A stretch of DNA of 64,000 nucleotides. It comes from Vicia villosa. Taxonomy: Eukaryota; Streptophyta; Magnoliopsida; Fabales; Fabaceae. Of this stretch, positions 23,140 to 34,792 are shown piece by piece. The stretch covers positions 31,893,806 through 31,957,805 of the forward strand of contig NC_081183.1 of assembly GCF_029867415.1 (NCBI RefSeq), written 5' to 3'. Position 1 is the stretch's first letter. Each line of letters opens with the position of its first letter. Position numbers and translations under genes: made by a program. The notes under the pieces were generated by a model. That model was not told the DNA's origin. It saw only the letters and a program-made list of their open reading frames with translations, and did no database searches.

Positions 23140-24777
23140 ATGGAGAATTACGAACAAGATCAAGCTGCCATTAGAGAAGAGATGGATCAAATGAAAACTA
23201 AGGTCGATGCTATCCTGGAAGCTATCCAAGCCTTGCGAACTGAAAGGGTTCCTGCTACACAAGAGATTCCCGTTGTTGGTAACCAAGCTGCTGCTAGCCA
23301 ACTTGAGGTCGTTCCACCTTCTTCTACTCCATTTGAGTTCCAAGCAAGGACTAATGCTACTCTTGGGATGCCATTCAACTTCATGACTGTTGATACCCTT
23401 GGAGCTCCAAACCAAGGTGGGACTATACCCGTGACTTCTGGAGCAATGACTATGGCTGATCCCGTCTTCCCATTCCCCGTGCCACCTTCTCAAACAGAGA
23501 TTCCTATTCCTGCTTTCTGTGGTACTCGTTCTGCTAATCCAGAAATGCAAACAATACCAACTGCTGAAAGAGCTCGACCCGTTGAGAAATCTGCTGAGAA
23601 GTACAAAATCCTTGAGGAAAGAATTCGAGCCATTGAAGGATTTAGTGCATATGGGATGGATGCTGAGGATATGTGTCTAGTTCCTAATCTGGTTGTCCCT
23701 CCTAAGTTCAAGACTCCCGACTTCCAGAAGTACAAGGGTTTGAGCTGTCCGAAGAGCCATATCATCATGTATTGTCGTAAGATGGCTTCTCACATCCACA
23801 ACGACTCATTGCTCATTCACTGCTTCCAAGATAGCTTATCTGGGGCATCTCTGAACTGGTATATGAATCTGGAGCGTAATAGAATCCGATCTTGGAAGGA
23901 TTTGTCTGATGCTTTCCTCAAGCAATATCAGTATAACATTGACATGGCACCGACTAGGTTGCAACTTCAAAATCAAGTGCAAAGGACCAATGAGACATTC
24001 AAAGAGTATGCTCAAAGGTGGAGAGAAATGGCTGCTCAAGTGAATCCACCACTTTCTGAATCCGAACTGGTTGACATGTTCATGAACACTCTTCAAGGAC
24101 ATTACTATGAGAGAATGGTTGGTAGTGTTTCTTCTAGTTTCTCCGATCTAGTCAGGATTGGTGAAAGAATTGAGAATGGTTTGAAAATTGGTAAGATCCA
24201 GAATCCCGCCAATGCTGCTGCTGCAAACCAATATGGGTACAAGAAACCTCAGGGTAACTTTGTCAAGAAGAAAGAAGGCGAGACCAGTGCCACCTATGCT
24301 CAAGATCAAGCTCCTTGCTATCAAGTGGCCGCCACCGCCCCTCAAGCTTATGTGGCACCTGTTGGTCAACAACCTTGGGTCCCTTATCAACAATATGTCC
24401 AACAACAACAACAAGGTTTCCAACAACAAGGTTATCAGCAGAGACAAGGTCAACAGAGGCAGAATAGGCCTAAAAGGGTGTATGATCGTGTACCAATGAC
24501 CTATAGCCAACTTCTCGCCGCCTTGCTTGATCAAAAACTGATTCAATTAGCTGAAGCTAGGCCTCCTCGTGATCCCCTCCCTCCAAATTACAAGATTAAT
24601 GCCAAGTGTGAATTCCACTCTGGAGGATCTGGTCACACCACTGAAGAGTGCAGAGTTCTCAAAGACAAGGTTCAGGATCTGCTTGATGCAAAGGAGATTA
24701 CATTCACACCTGCGGCACCTAATGTGGTCAACAATCCCATGCCACCTCACAATGGAGCTTCCACCAGTGGAACATGA
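23140..24777 (+). CDS. gag of element B (Gag polyprotein, 545 aa), intact
   Basis: Structural protein that would form the retrotransposon particle and bind its RNA. The frame is open from 22975, but the natural start is the ATG at 23140 (MENYEQDQ), equivalent to the Gag starts of A and D. Residues 1-36 are a predicted coiled coil; a Pro-rich linker follows; the gag core has SLLIHCFQDSLSGASLNWYM, KQYQYNIDMAPTRLQLQ and ELVDMFMNTL. A Gln-rich stretch lies near residues 410-455. A zinc-knuckle variant C-x2-H-x5-H-x4-C lies near residues 490-505. There is no stop or frameshift. The frame ends with TGA at 24775-24777 and no protease follows. It is clearly diverged from the Gag of A and D. Confidence 0.93.
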   Translation: MENYEQDQAAIREEMDQMKTKVDAILEAIQALRTERVPATQEIPVVGNQAAASQLEVVPPSSTPFEFQARTNATLGMPFNFMTVDTLGAPNQGGTIPVTSGAMTMADPVFPFPVPPSQTEIPIPAFCGTRSANPEMQTIPTAERARPVEKSAEKYKILEERIRAIEGFSAYGMDAEDMCLVPNLVVPPKFKTPDFQKYKGLSCPKSHIIMYCRKMASHIHNDSLLIHCFQDSLSGASLNWYMNLERNRIRSWKDLSDAFLKQYQYNIDMAPTRLQLQNQVQRTNETFKEYAQRWREMAAQVNPPLSESELVDMFMNTLQGHYYERMVGSVSSSFSDLVRIGERIENGLKIGKIQNPANAAAANQYGYKKPQGNFVKKKEGETSATYAQDQAPCYQVAATAPQAYVAPVGQQPWVPYQQYVQQQQQGFQQQGYQQRQGQQRQNRPKRVYDRVPMTYSQLLAALLDQKLIQLAEARPPRDPLPPNYKINAKCEFHSGGSGHTTEECRVLKDKVQDLLDAKEITFTPAAPNVVNNPMPPHNGASTSGT

Positions 24778-25478
24778 AGACTTTCATGTTTGTCAGAAAA
24801 CATTTCATTTGCATTAGAATAAGGCCAAACTTGCCATTGTATAGATTTCTTTAGTATTTTCAATTGTACTACTTTTGTTGTTATCAAGTACTATCCATTG
24901 TAAGAAACTCATTCTGTTTGAATAAATAAAAATGTAATATACATGTTTTTCTCAAATCATTTCATCTTTGTCATTATGTTCATTGATACTTCACTCATTT
25001 GTCTTAAGCAACTAAAAAAGGAGAATGATGAAAATCAAAAATACATGAACTACTAACTGTATGCTTTTGGAACAAAGATCCTGCTGACGATGTACAGGCA
25101 TTGTTTCAATTCCTAAACACTGGAGTTATAAGGGAGTGAAACCCTCGTTAACCCCTTTGAGCCTAAGGAGTAGTAGTTTCTTTTCAGAAAAAACAAAACC
25201 CTCAATCTTAACCAGGGGCAGGGTAGTCTTCAGTTAGTGCGACTGAGCGCTCAACTTTCAGGTATTCCATCAGAGGATCAATCATATCTCATATCTCACA
25301 ACAAAAGAAGAAGAGCACAATCCACAATGGATGTCTCTCATTCGCTGAGAAGAAGGCAGTCACAACCTTTTCTTTAAGTCAATCGCAAAAGTCATACAAC
25401 TTGTTCCCGAATGAGACAAAAAAGAATGAAAAGAAAGTTATGAATCATGATAAATAAAAAGAAAGAAACAATAGCCCG

Positions 25479-25585
25479 CTAAGTCAAAAAGAAAAGAAAA
25501 GCTTTGAAGCAAATGACTTAGGCAAAAATTAGGGCATATCCCGCTGGACAACGGAAACCAAAATCAAAAGAAACTTTTTGTCCAG
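25479..25585 (+). other. Two stem-loops with varying stems, 3' region of B
   Basis: Stems CTAAGTCA/TGACTTAG (25479-25486 with 25514-25521) and CTGGACAA/TTGTCCAG (25544-25551 with 25578-25585) are both perfect 8-bp pairs. Each is preceded by CCCG and followed by GCAAAA(A/G)TTAGGG. This is the same framework as the stem-loops of element A. Confidence 0.75.
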
Positions 25586-26811
25586 GCAAAAGTTAGGGAA
25601 AGCAAAAAGCAAAAGAAAAATCCTCCAAGGGACAAGTTGTTGTAACCATCAACAAAAGCACCGAAAGGGTGGCTGCCACCTCCATCAAAGCTATAAAGGA
25701 TCCTCATCCATCACATTCCTTCCTGAAAGGCGAACACTCGTGTTAAACTAGCTGAACATAGGACTGGAGGACATCACGAAGAAGGGGTGGGTTAAGTAGA
25801 ATTTGAGCCTTTATCCTTTGTTTCTCAAACCGTGAACCTGACCACGTTACAACCCTCAAAAGTCCTAATTGAAGCAGGGTTCGTTCCGAAAGCATACAAA
25901 CTGTAAAATCATGTCAAACTGACTCCTAATGTTGCTTGTCGCTTGTGTTAGTATCAGTACAACATTTTGGACAAATAAAAACTTTTCTTTGAGATTAACA
26001 TGTGCATTGCATTCTCATTATCCTTTTCAAAACAGAATTGTCTCTAATCAGAAAGTAAGTACTTGATACCAAGGAAAGTTCAACATTGAAATCCCATCGA
26101 GTAATCTTACAAAGGTAAAGGTTGGTCATCCACTAAGCAAATATGTGAAGAATCCATTTGGTGGAAGAGTTCCTTTCAATATGGGGCATTCATCCATGAT
26201 CTACACTAGGGCAGACCATCACAAATCTCCATGATCCAAGCATTATCAAAGTTCTATCTCAAGAGATCATACAAGCTGGGGCAAGCTAGTAACAATTCAT
26301 CTCTTCATCTTCAATCAAGTGTCAGATATCGAGACAAGTGTCGAGGAGTCAAGCCAAACACCCCACCTTCACAAATTCTATCATTCAAGCAACAACCTCC
26401 CTGCAAGGAGCCCTCCATTCACTCCTAGTATCATGGAAACAAGTCATTCCATTCATAGTCATACATGAATCATACATATCATTGCATTCTCACTGGCATT
26501 TCTCCCACATAACCCAATCATCAATAAAGCAGGGGCATCCACCTCACCTTGAATCTCAAACAGAGTGTCAGAACTCCACCTAATCTATTCCATACAAAGT
26601 AGAAACCCTAATCACTCAGTACACTGCATATAGATATCATTGCATTGCATCTCCAGAAGTGCATAAAATAAATCAAACATTTCATATGAAGCATAAGCCA
26701 AGTTACTCATCAGATGAGGTCCCTACAAAGCATTCAATTGATATTCCACTGGATCACTCAGAGTTACCATTGTGGTGTCATCTCCCAAAGTCAATCATGT
26801 TCATCTTTCTT

Positions 26812-27500
26812 CAACCCAGAGTTGATGTTTTTGTGTTCAACCCAGAGTTAACGGTTATCTTTTGTCTTTTCCCACTCAACCCAGAGTTGACGGTCACCTT
26901 TTCTTTCCCACTCAACCCAGAGTTGACGGTTATCTTTTATCCTTTCCCACTCAACCCAGAGTTGACGGTTATCCTTTGTTCAATCCAGAATTGATTATCC
27001 TTTTCCCACTCAACCCAGAGTTGACGGTTATCTTTTGTCTTTTCCTACTCAACCCAGAGTTGACGGTTATCTCTTGTCTTTCCCGCTCAACCCAGAGTTG
27101 ACGATTATCTCTTGTCTTTCCCACTCAACCCAGAGTTGACGGTTATTTCTAATTGTTCATCTTTCCTCTTTCCATCCATAGTCATTACCTAATTCCTCGT
27201 TCGACCCAGAGTTGAATTACCCCATCTCAACCTAGAGTTGATGTCTACCCGTTGTCTTCAACCCATAGTTGATTTTCTTTTTCTGTTCTTCAACCCAGAG
27301 TTGATACCCATATCTCGTCCCACTAATACTGATTTCCCTTTCCTTTTTCAATCCAGAATTGATATTCACCTCTTATCCAACCCCGAGTTGACTTCCCTTT
27401 ATTCTTCGACCCAGAGTCGACCCACGTTTCTTTTTTCAACCCAGAGTTGACATGTATTCCATTTCTAACCCAGAGTTACTTTAATCAGTCCAGAATTGAT
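26812..27500 (+). repeat. Degenerate tandem array with core CAACCCAGAGTTGA
   Basis: About twenty copies of CAACCCAGAGTTGACGGTTA plus a T/C-rich spacer. The period is roughly 36-40 bp in the best part (26870-27150) and looser afterwards. The core contains AACCCAGAGTT, whose ends are complementary. It lies just before the PPT. Confidence 0.88.
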
Positions 27501-27657
27501 ACAATCTTTCTCAGTGGAGTTGACACCATTTCTTCCCCAGTGGATCCTATCTCATCTTTCTTCAGGCAAATTTTCAGGTTCTCTTGATATTTAATCTTCT
27601 TCTACCTTGAGTGCTCGAAAGGCTAATGTCAATCTCTCCCTTAGGTTTAAGATGATT

Positions 27658-27670
27658 AAATAGGGGCAGC
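27658..27670 (+). other. Polypurine tract of element B
   Basis: AAATAGGGGCAGC immediately before the LTR start TGTTCCACCCC. It matches the tract of A in position and form. Confidence 0.78.
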
Positions 27671-29914
27671 TGTTCCACCCCAAAATTTGCCCATCTAATT
27701 ATTCTTAATTGGCTTACATATTCCCATCAAGAAACATCATTAAAATCAAGTCAAAATTCTATAAAAAATATCATACAAAGGAAAAAGAGAATAATTATTG
27801 GGAAAGTTGGTCTTATCATTGAATCTAAAGATTCATTACAAGAAGATTACATGAGCTTGTGCTTAAGTCTTATTCTAGAGATGTATTACAAGAAGTACAC
27901 GAAAATAGAATTCCTAAACTTCATGCTACAATCATCTCTCCACCTTGATTCAATCTCCATGATGAACTGAAGTCCAAGCCTACTCCTTTGCCAAACTGCC
28001 ACACACCAAAACCAGAGTTTCATCTGTACACAAGTTATCAAACAATCAGTACCAAAAGCAAGCATGGAAATCTGTTCAAAGAAGTTTGGGCAGTTCAACA
28101 CAAGTATTATTTCTAACAGCTCATTACAGTATGTATTCTTAAAGGATTTCAAACAACCTCAGGCAGCAGAGATTCAAAGAAACAGAATCAACATCAACAG
28201 TCCAAAACTGACCCTGCACACTCATTTACAATTCAGTTTAATTATCACAAACAGCATGACATATCCAGCTATCCATTAACACATACATAAGCCTCATTTT
28301 TGGACCTAGCATACAACATATAGTTTTCAAAATCCTATCACTACATTTCTAACAGTTTCAGCCCTATTGGCATATTTCCTAACCTTAACCAACTTATAAC
28401 CACCATATAACAGTTCGTAACAAATTTTTCTAACTGTCAATAAACCTTCAACTGTCATAACAGTTCCCACTAACCTATAACTATTGTTCCCTAACTTCTT
28501 CCCATCATAACTATAACTAACCACCTTACCAAATCAGTTATAAAGAACCTGACTATCATAACAAACCAAAAACTTTCCCTAACTGTTTTAACATTTCAGT
28601 TACATCTAACCTATTCTCTAACCATATCTCAACTGTCAAACTAATAACAGAAGGTTCCACACAACTAACAACCTCTAACCAACTTCAACTGGACTCATAA
28701 CGGAAAATCAGAAAAGAGTAACAGAAGATCAGAGAAGGGACTCACCTATATAAATCAGAATTTGGCTTCAGTTCTGGGGCTCTCTTCCACAATTCATAAT
28801 CTTCACCCTTCATTCTCAATCTTCAGAATCTCTCTGAACTCTCTCCACTTCTCCACAATTCTTCAACCTCAGCCATTCTTCACTCCCTCCACAATTCACC
28901 TCATCATTTGACTCTCCCTTCACATCACAACCTTCATATCATCTTCAATTCACCTTCGAACCATCTTTCTCCACCATTCAGCATCTTCATCCCGATTTCT
29001 CTGTTTCCACACAACACCATAATCATTCTTCATCCACACATTCAACCATTCTTCTTCACCTTCAATCACTAAAGAAAACCTGTAACAAACTTCTGAATCC
29101 GAAAATTCTCAGCCATAACCGAATCCACCAATCAATCTTCATCGTTCTTCATCACATCATCATGAATTCTTCAAAGAACTATCTTCAATCAACTTCTCTG
29201 CAATTCATCTGCAATCAGTCAACAACACTACTCAACGCAACAACTCAATCCATTTGAACCCGAGAATTCAGAAAGAGGAGAAATCGAAGAAGAATCAAGA
29301 AGAAGATACAAGGAAGGATTTGAAGTTACCTGAACCAACGTCCCATCTCGATGGCGCTCTTTTCATGTGTTCATAGCTAAAGCCTTGTTTCCGAATCTCT
29401 CGCTCTTCACTTATCTCTGCACATCAGAATTTGAAGAGAGTATGAGGTAAGAGGCGGAGAGAAAAGACGAAAGGTGATCAGACGGCGTGGGGTGTTCGAT
29501 CGGAGAGAATGAGAGGCGCCATCGCTGTTGTTGTTGAAGCGAAGAAGACGAGAGTCTGAGAGTTCAATCGTCACAAGTATTTCTAACCCTAATCCCTTTC
29601 TTGATTCATTCCCATTAATATTGCTTTTTAATATATTTAATTAGATTTAATTAGTATTAATCCTGATTAATAGAATTAGCATATTGGTTAATTGGTTTTC
29701 ATTAGCACTAAATTTAATTATTCAACATAATTGTCACTATAATTCCGAATAATAAAAAACCATGTGGATCACAGGAAAAGCTCCTTGGGCCGAATTATGT
29801 TCACACCTCCTGTAGGCCCGTCACACAGCCATTTTTGGCAAATCAGACTGCAAACAAGTAACAAAAACGCCCTTTGGGCCTCCTCTGGCTGGGCCCTGCG
29901 CCCTTTGCTATATG

Positions 29915-32900
29915 TGTAACACCCCACTTCTACCCGACAATTATTCAAGAATCATAGTTTCAAAATTTCTCAATGAACAAATGAGGCGTCACATATTCAC
30001 TTAAAATAAATCATTTAATCGCATTTAGCGGATACATAGCACTTCTGTAATCAATTAAACAAATACTCCGCATATAATTCTTTCCAAAACAAAGTAACTT
30101 CTTTGATTAGAACATGGCAGAATCATAGTTCTCAATCTTTAATTCAATAACATCATATTCAGCTAAGACAAAACAATAAGCAACAACAATCATAAACATC
30201 ATAAATCAATCCCCCCGAGTGCTACGTATCAGAGCGACAACCGACTCGATAAACAGCAACTAAATCTTCATACTCGAACACCTGCACGTTACCAGTATAA
30301 AGGCAACGGCGAAACAAGAGAAAAGAGTGAGATATCAAATCATATAAGTGGGCGGATGATAAATTGTATATTAGGAGTCAGACATATAAAATCATTACAT
30401 CGCAAGTATTAACAGTTACCATACACATCATACTTTCACAATTCATAGATCTCACATACTTTTCATTGCACAACAAGTCACAATACTTCACACTCACGTC
30501 TTCCATATATCTCATTCATTTACATCGTAAGCCATATCACAACACTTCACAACATCACAAAACACCACATATAAGTCACCCATGTATTCACAAACATCGC
30601 ATATAAGTCATACATATATTCACAAACATCGCATATAAGTCATACATATATTCACAAACATCGCATATAAGTCATGCATGTATCCACATACATCGCATCG
30701 TAAACGTCGCAAATCAAATCACCAAACATCATAGCATAAAGAAATCATGAGACACGACTCGTGCATATGCATGTGGTACCAATCGGAGCTTCAGCCCCCG
30801 TCATCAATTGCCCAATTCAGAGGCACAAGGCATAAGCCTTCGTCACTAGTTTTTGCCAATCCAGGCCGTCACTGATTATGCATATGAAATGTGTCTCGAC
30901 AAACAAGACATACACAATATACTCATCACAATCACACATCATCACTAGGCATACGCCCACGTCACTTATAATTACCAATTATTAGAGGTAATTCAACGTC
31001 ACAATTAATCATTCATCTTCACATAGAAATAAACTCATCACGACATCATCATCATCATCATGTTTCGGCATATCACGACAAACATATAAGTTCACATGTT
31101 AACAAAATCATCACAACATTATCATGTTTCGGTATATCACAACAATTCGACTCATTAAGTCAATTCAAATTAGTCTCATAATCCTCTATAAATTAGTCTT
31201 CTAATCAACTCACTAATCCACTATCAACTAACCAAAATCATTCACCTAATATTCTCAAATTAATCAATATATCATACGTCACTACCGGTTATCTAATTTT
31301 TCGGTTAAATCCTTAATATTCACGACCTTACGAATTTTCGGGTTATACTCCCAAGTCACAAAACATAGCTCAACCGGTTAGTTCGGATACAATTCTATTC
31401 TTTACCGGTTATTCGATTCGTTCGGTTAAATTCTCAAGATACCGTTATTTACCGACAAACCGAATAATTAATCTAAGTCTAAGTGTTTTTCAATTAAATA
31501 GACTAATTGAGATTAATTCAATAATTAATTAATCGACCGATTAGTATCACAATTTCGACAAAATATCACCACCATATTAATGTACTAATTAAACTTAGCT
31601 ACCACGTCAATTTTCATCAAATTCCGGACAACTAAATATACCGCTTAATTCGGCTATTTCGATCAAACGGGACTGTTTTGCATTATATAATTACCCCTGC
31701 TAATCTTAATTCACTTCAATCCCATTTCCAATATTCTAACACCTATTGTTCATTGCATACCATTCTACAATGCTACTGTTCACAATTATTGATTCAACTC
31801 ATGAATATGTCTCACTTCTAAAATCATGGTTCATTAAAGAAAACATGGAAATGGCACATAAGAGAACAACAGAACCACACTGGAGAACAGAGCAACAAAC
31901 AGCAAAACAACAAAACAAGAAAAATATAAGTATGGAGGAATTTGATGGTTTTCATAATACTAAAGTATATTTTGAAAATATAGTATATGAAAAATATAGA
32001 GATGTAAGTACAATTATCATATTACATGAGATCTTTCATGGTGAGTATACATTAGACAATTCTACATTAGGCATTGAATGAATAATAATAGTATGATAGT
32101 TCATAGACTCTATCAAGTGCCATGCATTCGAGTTTGGCATTATTTAAAAAAATATCTCTGTCAAGCATCTTAAATTGTGTGGACCTTTTCAATAATTGAT
32201 GACATTGTCTGATTTTCAGTTTTGTGAATTAGAAGGAGAGTTCTGTCCTTAAATAAATAGCCGCTTGATAAATTATTAGAAATTGTTAGTAAGAGGTGAG
32301 GTACTCTAAAGGAGTTCTAGGCCACCTGCCGCCGTCATGGGCCTTATTGCCAGTTGTCGTCGTGGCTTCAATTTACGCACAGCATCAACCATTGTTATTA
32401 ACACAAACAGCAACAACCACAGTAATTACAGGCAGCATTTTAAGCAATAATTAATACTAGCAAGTGCAATAAATCTACACATCCAATCCCCCACATACAA
32501 TTGTTCATGAGTCCTATTATAGGAAGAGAACCCCACCCTTACCTTATCAAATGAAGCAACTCAATGGATCTCCAATTACATCTCCAATTTGACACCATGG
32601 ATGGAAATCTCCAAGCTTCTAGTCTTCCCTTCAAGACATAGCCTCCTTCTCTTCAACTCTTGTTTCTTCCAAATGATACACTACACTTCATATCTCTAAA
32701 ACCCTAATTTTATCATTCTAATTGGGCTTAGATTTTAACACCTCTTCTTCACAACCAATTTAGGCCCAATAAGACTAATAAGTCAAAATAACCAATATAT
32801 CACTTTAAATAATATTCCAACGATATAATAAATTCCGACTTGTAAATAATATTATTCTTCGACCATCCGACTAAAATCCGACTTTTAACTTAATAAATTC

Positions 32901-33164
32901 AAATACGCTTCTTAAAATAACACCGACAATCCAAATTCGACGAATATATCATATTTCCGGTTTAATCTTAATTACTCAGAAAATTCCCAAAACTTTAAAT
33001 ATTATTCTAATAATATTTCTAATACTGAAAATATCAAAACTCTTGATTAAATATCAATCCGCTATCCCGAACTAATACCGACTAAATCGTCTCAAAATAC
33101 GAAAACTTCACTAAACACTCTGAACGTCTAGATTAAGCAAATAATCAAATTTCCGGGCGTTACA
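29915..33164 (-). mobile_element. Element C: solo LTR (3250 bp) in the B 3' LTR
   Basis: Bounded by TGTAACACCCC and GGGCGTTACA, with ATATG at 29910-29914 and 33165-33169. The uninterrupted site is seen in the B 5' LTR (TTTGCTATATGCCCC near 20500). No PBS, PPT, coding region or internal terminal repeat is found, so a solo LTR is the best reading. Read on the minus strand the ends TGTAACGCCCGG and GGGGTGTTACA look like a chromovirus (Tekay-type) LTR; clade and strand are inference. A 111-codon frame at 31746-32081 is unrecognised. Confidence 0.85.
30556..30700. repeat. 32-bp tandem repeat in solo LTR C
   Basis: Unit CACAAACATCGCATATAAGT plus CATACATATATT, about four copies, with the outer ones degenerate. 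Confidence 0.8.
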
Positions 33165-33780
33165 ATATGCCCCATCATTTACATTTTTACACCCCCTGAC
33201 TCTAGGTTCTAATTAGTGAAATTTGGTTTTTACTTAGAAATTTCTCACAATTTTTTTTTAGGCAATAAAGAACTAATTTTTTCCTACCATTTTAGACTTT
33301 AATACAATATTTTTGACATAAAAAGAATAATCACTAAAAAATATTAGTTTAGGCTTGTATTTTAATTCTTTTGCTTGATTAGAATTCTTGTTCTTTGTCA
33401 TATAAAAATCAATAAAAATAATAGTCCTTTAATTCACTTTTGGTACTATATTTTGCATCATTTGCTTCTATGTTTTGTACCATATTTCAAGTCATTCTTT
33501 TAGTCATTTTTGCACTAATTTTGTATCATTGTTTTGCTTGTAATTTTTGCTTGTAATTTCACTTGTTTGTTCCTTTAGATTTAGGACCTATAATCTCCAT
33601 AACTTTTAGGTTAGCCTTCCCTTTGAAATCCTATAATTTAGGTAGACTTTAACTTGACAATTTAGGACTTAGAATCATCTTTTAGTTCTTTTAGATTAAG
33701 TTCTTTTCCTTTCTCTTTTCAACTTTTTTAAAAACATTAATAAAGGACGACGCGAATCATGCTAATGCCTTTTTTTTAGT

Positions 33781-34070
33781 GTGAAAGAAATGATTGGGGC
33801 GTAGGCCCCGATGTATGTTCTTTCCCACTTAGCGGAAGAGAAATGATTGAGGCGTAGGCCTCAGTGTATTTCTTAACCGTTATTTAGAGAAACGATTGTG
33901 GCGTAGGCCTCGATGTGCATTCTCTAAATATTCAAAAGTCGTATTTCATTGAGAGAAACGATTGTGGTGTAGGCCTCTATGTGCATTCTCTAAATATTCA
34001 AAAACTGTATTTCATTTAGAGAAACGATTGTGGCGTAGGCCTCGATGTGCATTCTCTAAATATTCAAAAA
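33781..34070 (+). other. Stem-loop array, second copy in the B 3' LTR
   Basis: The counterpart of 21121-21410, exactly 12,660 bases downstream. It differs at two bases (33865 and about 33939). Confidence 0.8.
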
Positions 34071-34787
34071 ACTTTTTTATGGCATGATTCAAGTCACAAA
34101 TTAATTTCCCTTAAAAGACACCCAACCAAAAACATTTCAAAATATCTAATAAAGGCTCAGACCTAAACAAAGTAAGGAAGTGATGCGAAGCCTTGTAGTG
34201 GGTTTTCGTCCATCATGGAATTACACCTAAAAGACACAAACCAATTTTCTCTCTTCTCTCTCTTGCCTCCGAGGCATTCTTTCTCTTGCCTTCAGGGCAT
34301 TCTTTCTCCTAATCGGACACGTTATTTCCGCTTCATTCCCAGCTTAAGACTCCAGAGGTCGAGCAGCGGAGTGCGAATGTAACTGTTCAACTAAAAAACA
34401 CAAAAACAAACAAAAACATGTGAGCCGAACTACGGCGCTCTGATTCCTGAAAAGGATACGTAGGCATTGGGTCGCGGGGCCTAAGCGAGCACAACTATTT
34501 ATAAACCTTATTTTCCCCGCGTTTCTTTTTCTTTCATTTGCATGCATTCCCTTAGCATTAAGCTATAGATTTATACACCCTTTAGATAGCAACAAACATA
34601 GGTGGATATCATCGAGTACGATGGGCGTGAGGGGTGCTAGTACCTTCCCCTCGCGTAACCGATTCCCGTACCTTGATTCTCTGGTCACAAGACCCTGTTC
34701 CTTCACCTTAGGTTTCCTGATATTCCTTTCCCTCTTTGGGATAAATATATTGGTGGCGACTCTGTTCATTTTCGCGAGCGTGCGACA

Positions 34788-34792
34788 CATAC
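34788..34792. repeat. Right target-site duplication of element B (CATAC)
   Basis: Matches 18261-18265. Confidence 0.95.

Larger units (their letters stand above)
24778..27657 (+). other. 3' non-coding tail of element B
   Basis: No pol sequence is found on either strand. The part 24990-25960 is homologous to 1-960 of element D. It contains two stem-loops (25479-25585), a CATT-rich stretch ending in TTTTCAAAACAG at 26035, and a tandem array (26812-27500). Frames of 65-111 codons here come from the repeats. Confidence 0.75.
18266..34787 (+). mobile_element. Element B: gag-only, non-autonomous Ogre-like LTR retrotransposon
   Basis: 5' LTR 18266-22127, PBS 22130-22147, leader, gag 23140-24777, a 2.9-kb non-coding tail, PPT 27658-27670 and 3' LTR 27671-34787. 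The 3' LTR holds the 3250-bp insert C plus its 5-bp duplication; without them both LTRs are 3862 bp. I count about nine differences between them. No protease, RT or integrase sequence is present in any frame. PBS, PPT and the LTR start (ACCCCAAAATTTGCCCA) match element A. The insertion point is in RT of A. Confidence 0.93.
27671..34787 (+). repeat. 3' LTR of element B, interrupted by solo LTR C
   Basis: The LTR is 27671-29914 plus 33170-34787 (with the ATATG at 33165-33169 a duplication), 3862 bp in all, nearly identical to the 5' LTR. The differences include G/C at the fifth base and a few C/T transitions. It ends at CGACA, followed by CATAC. Confidence 0.94.

Noticed and set aside
26862..27101. 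Frame with repeated NPELTVIF units in B
   Set aside because: A by-product of the tandem array, whose period is not kept in one frame.
27886..28524. Frames duplicated at 18481-19119
   Set aside because: Identical because they lie in the two LTRs of B; no protein similarity seen.
30556..30700. Regular repeats considered as a CRISPR-like array
   Set aside because: Contiguous 32-bp tandem repeats without unique spacers, in a plant LTR.
31746..32081. 111-codon frame in solo LTR C
   Set aside because: No recognisable domain and inside an LTR; more likely chance.
18266..34787. Reading B as a very long intron in the RT of A
   Set aside because: It has LTRs, PBS, PPT, its own gag and an exact CATAC duplication, so it is an insertion.
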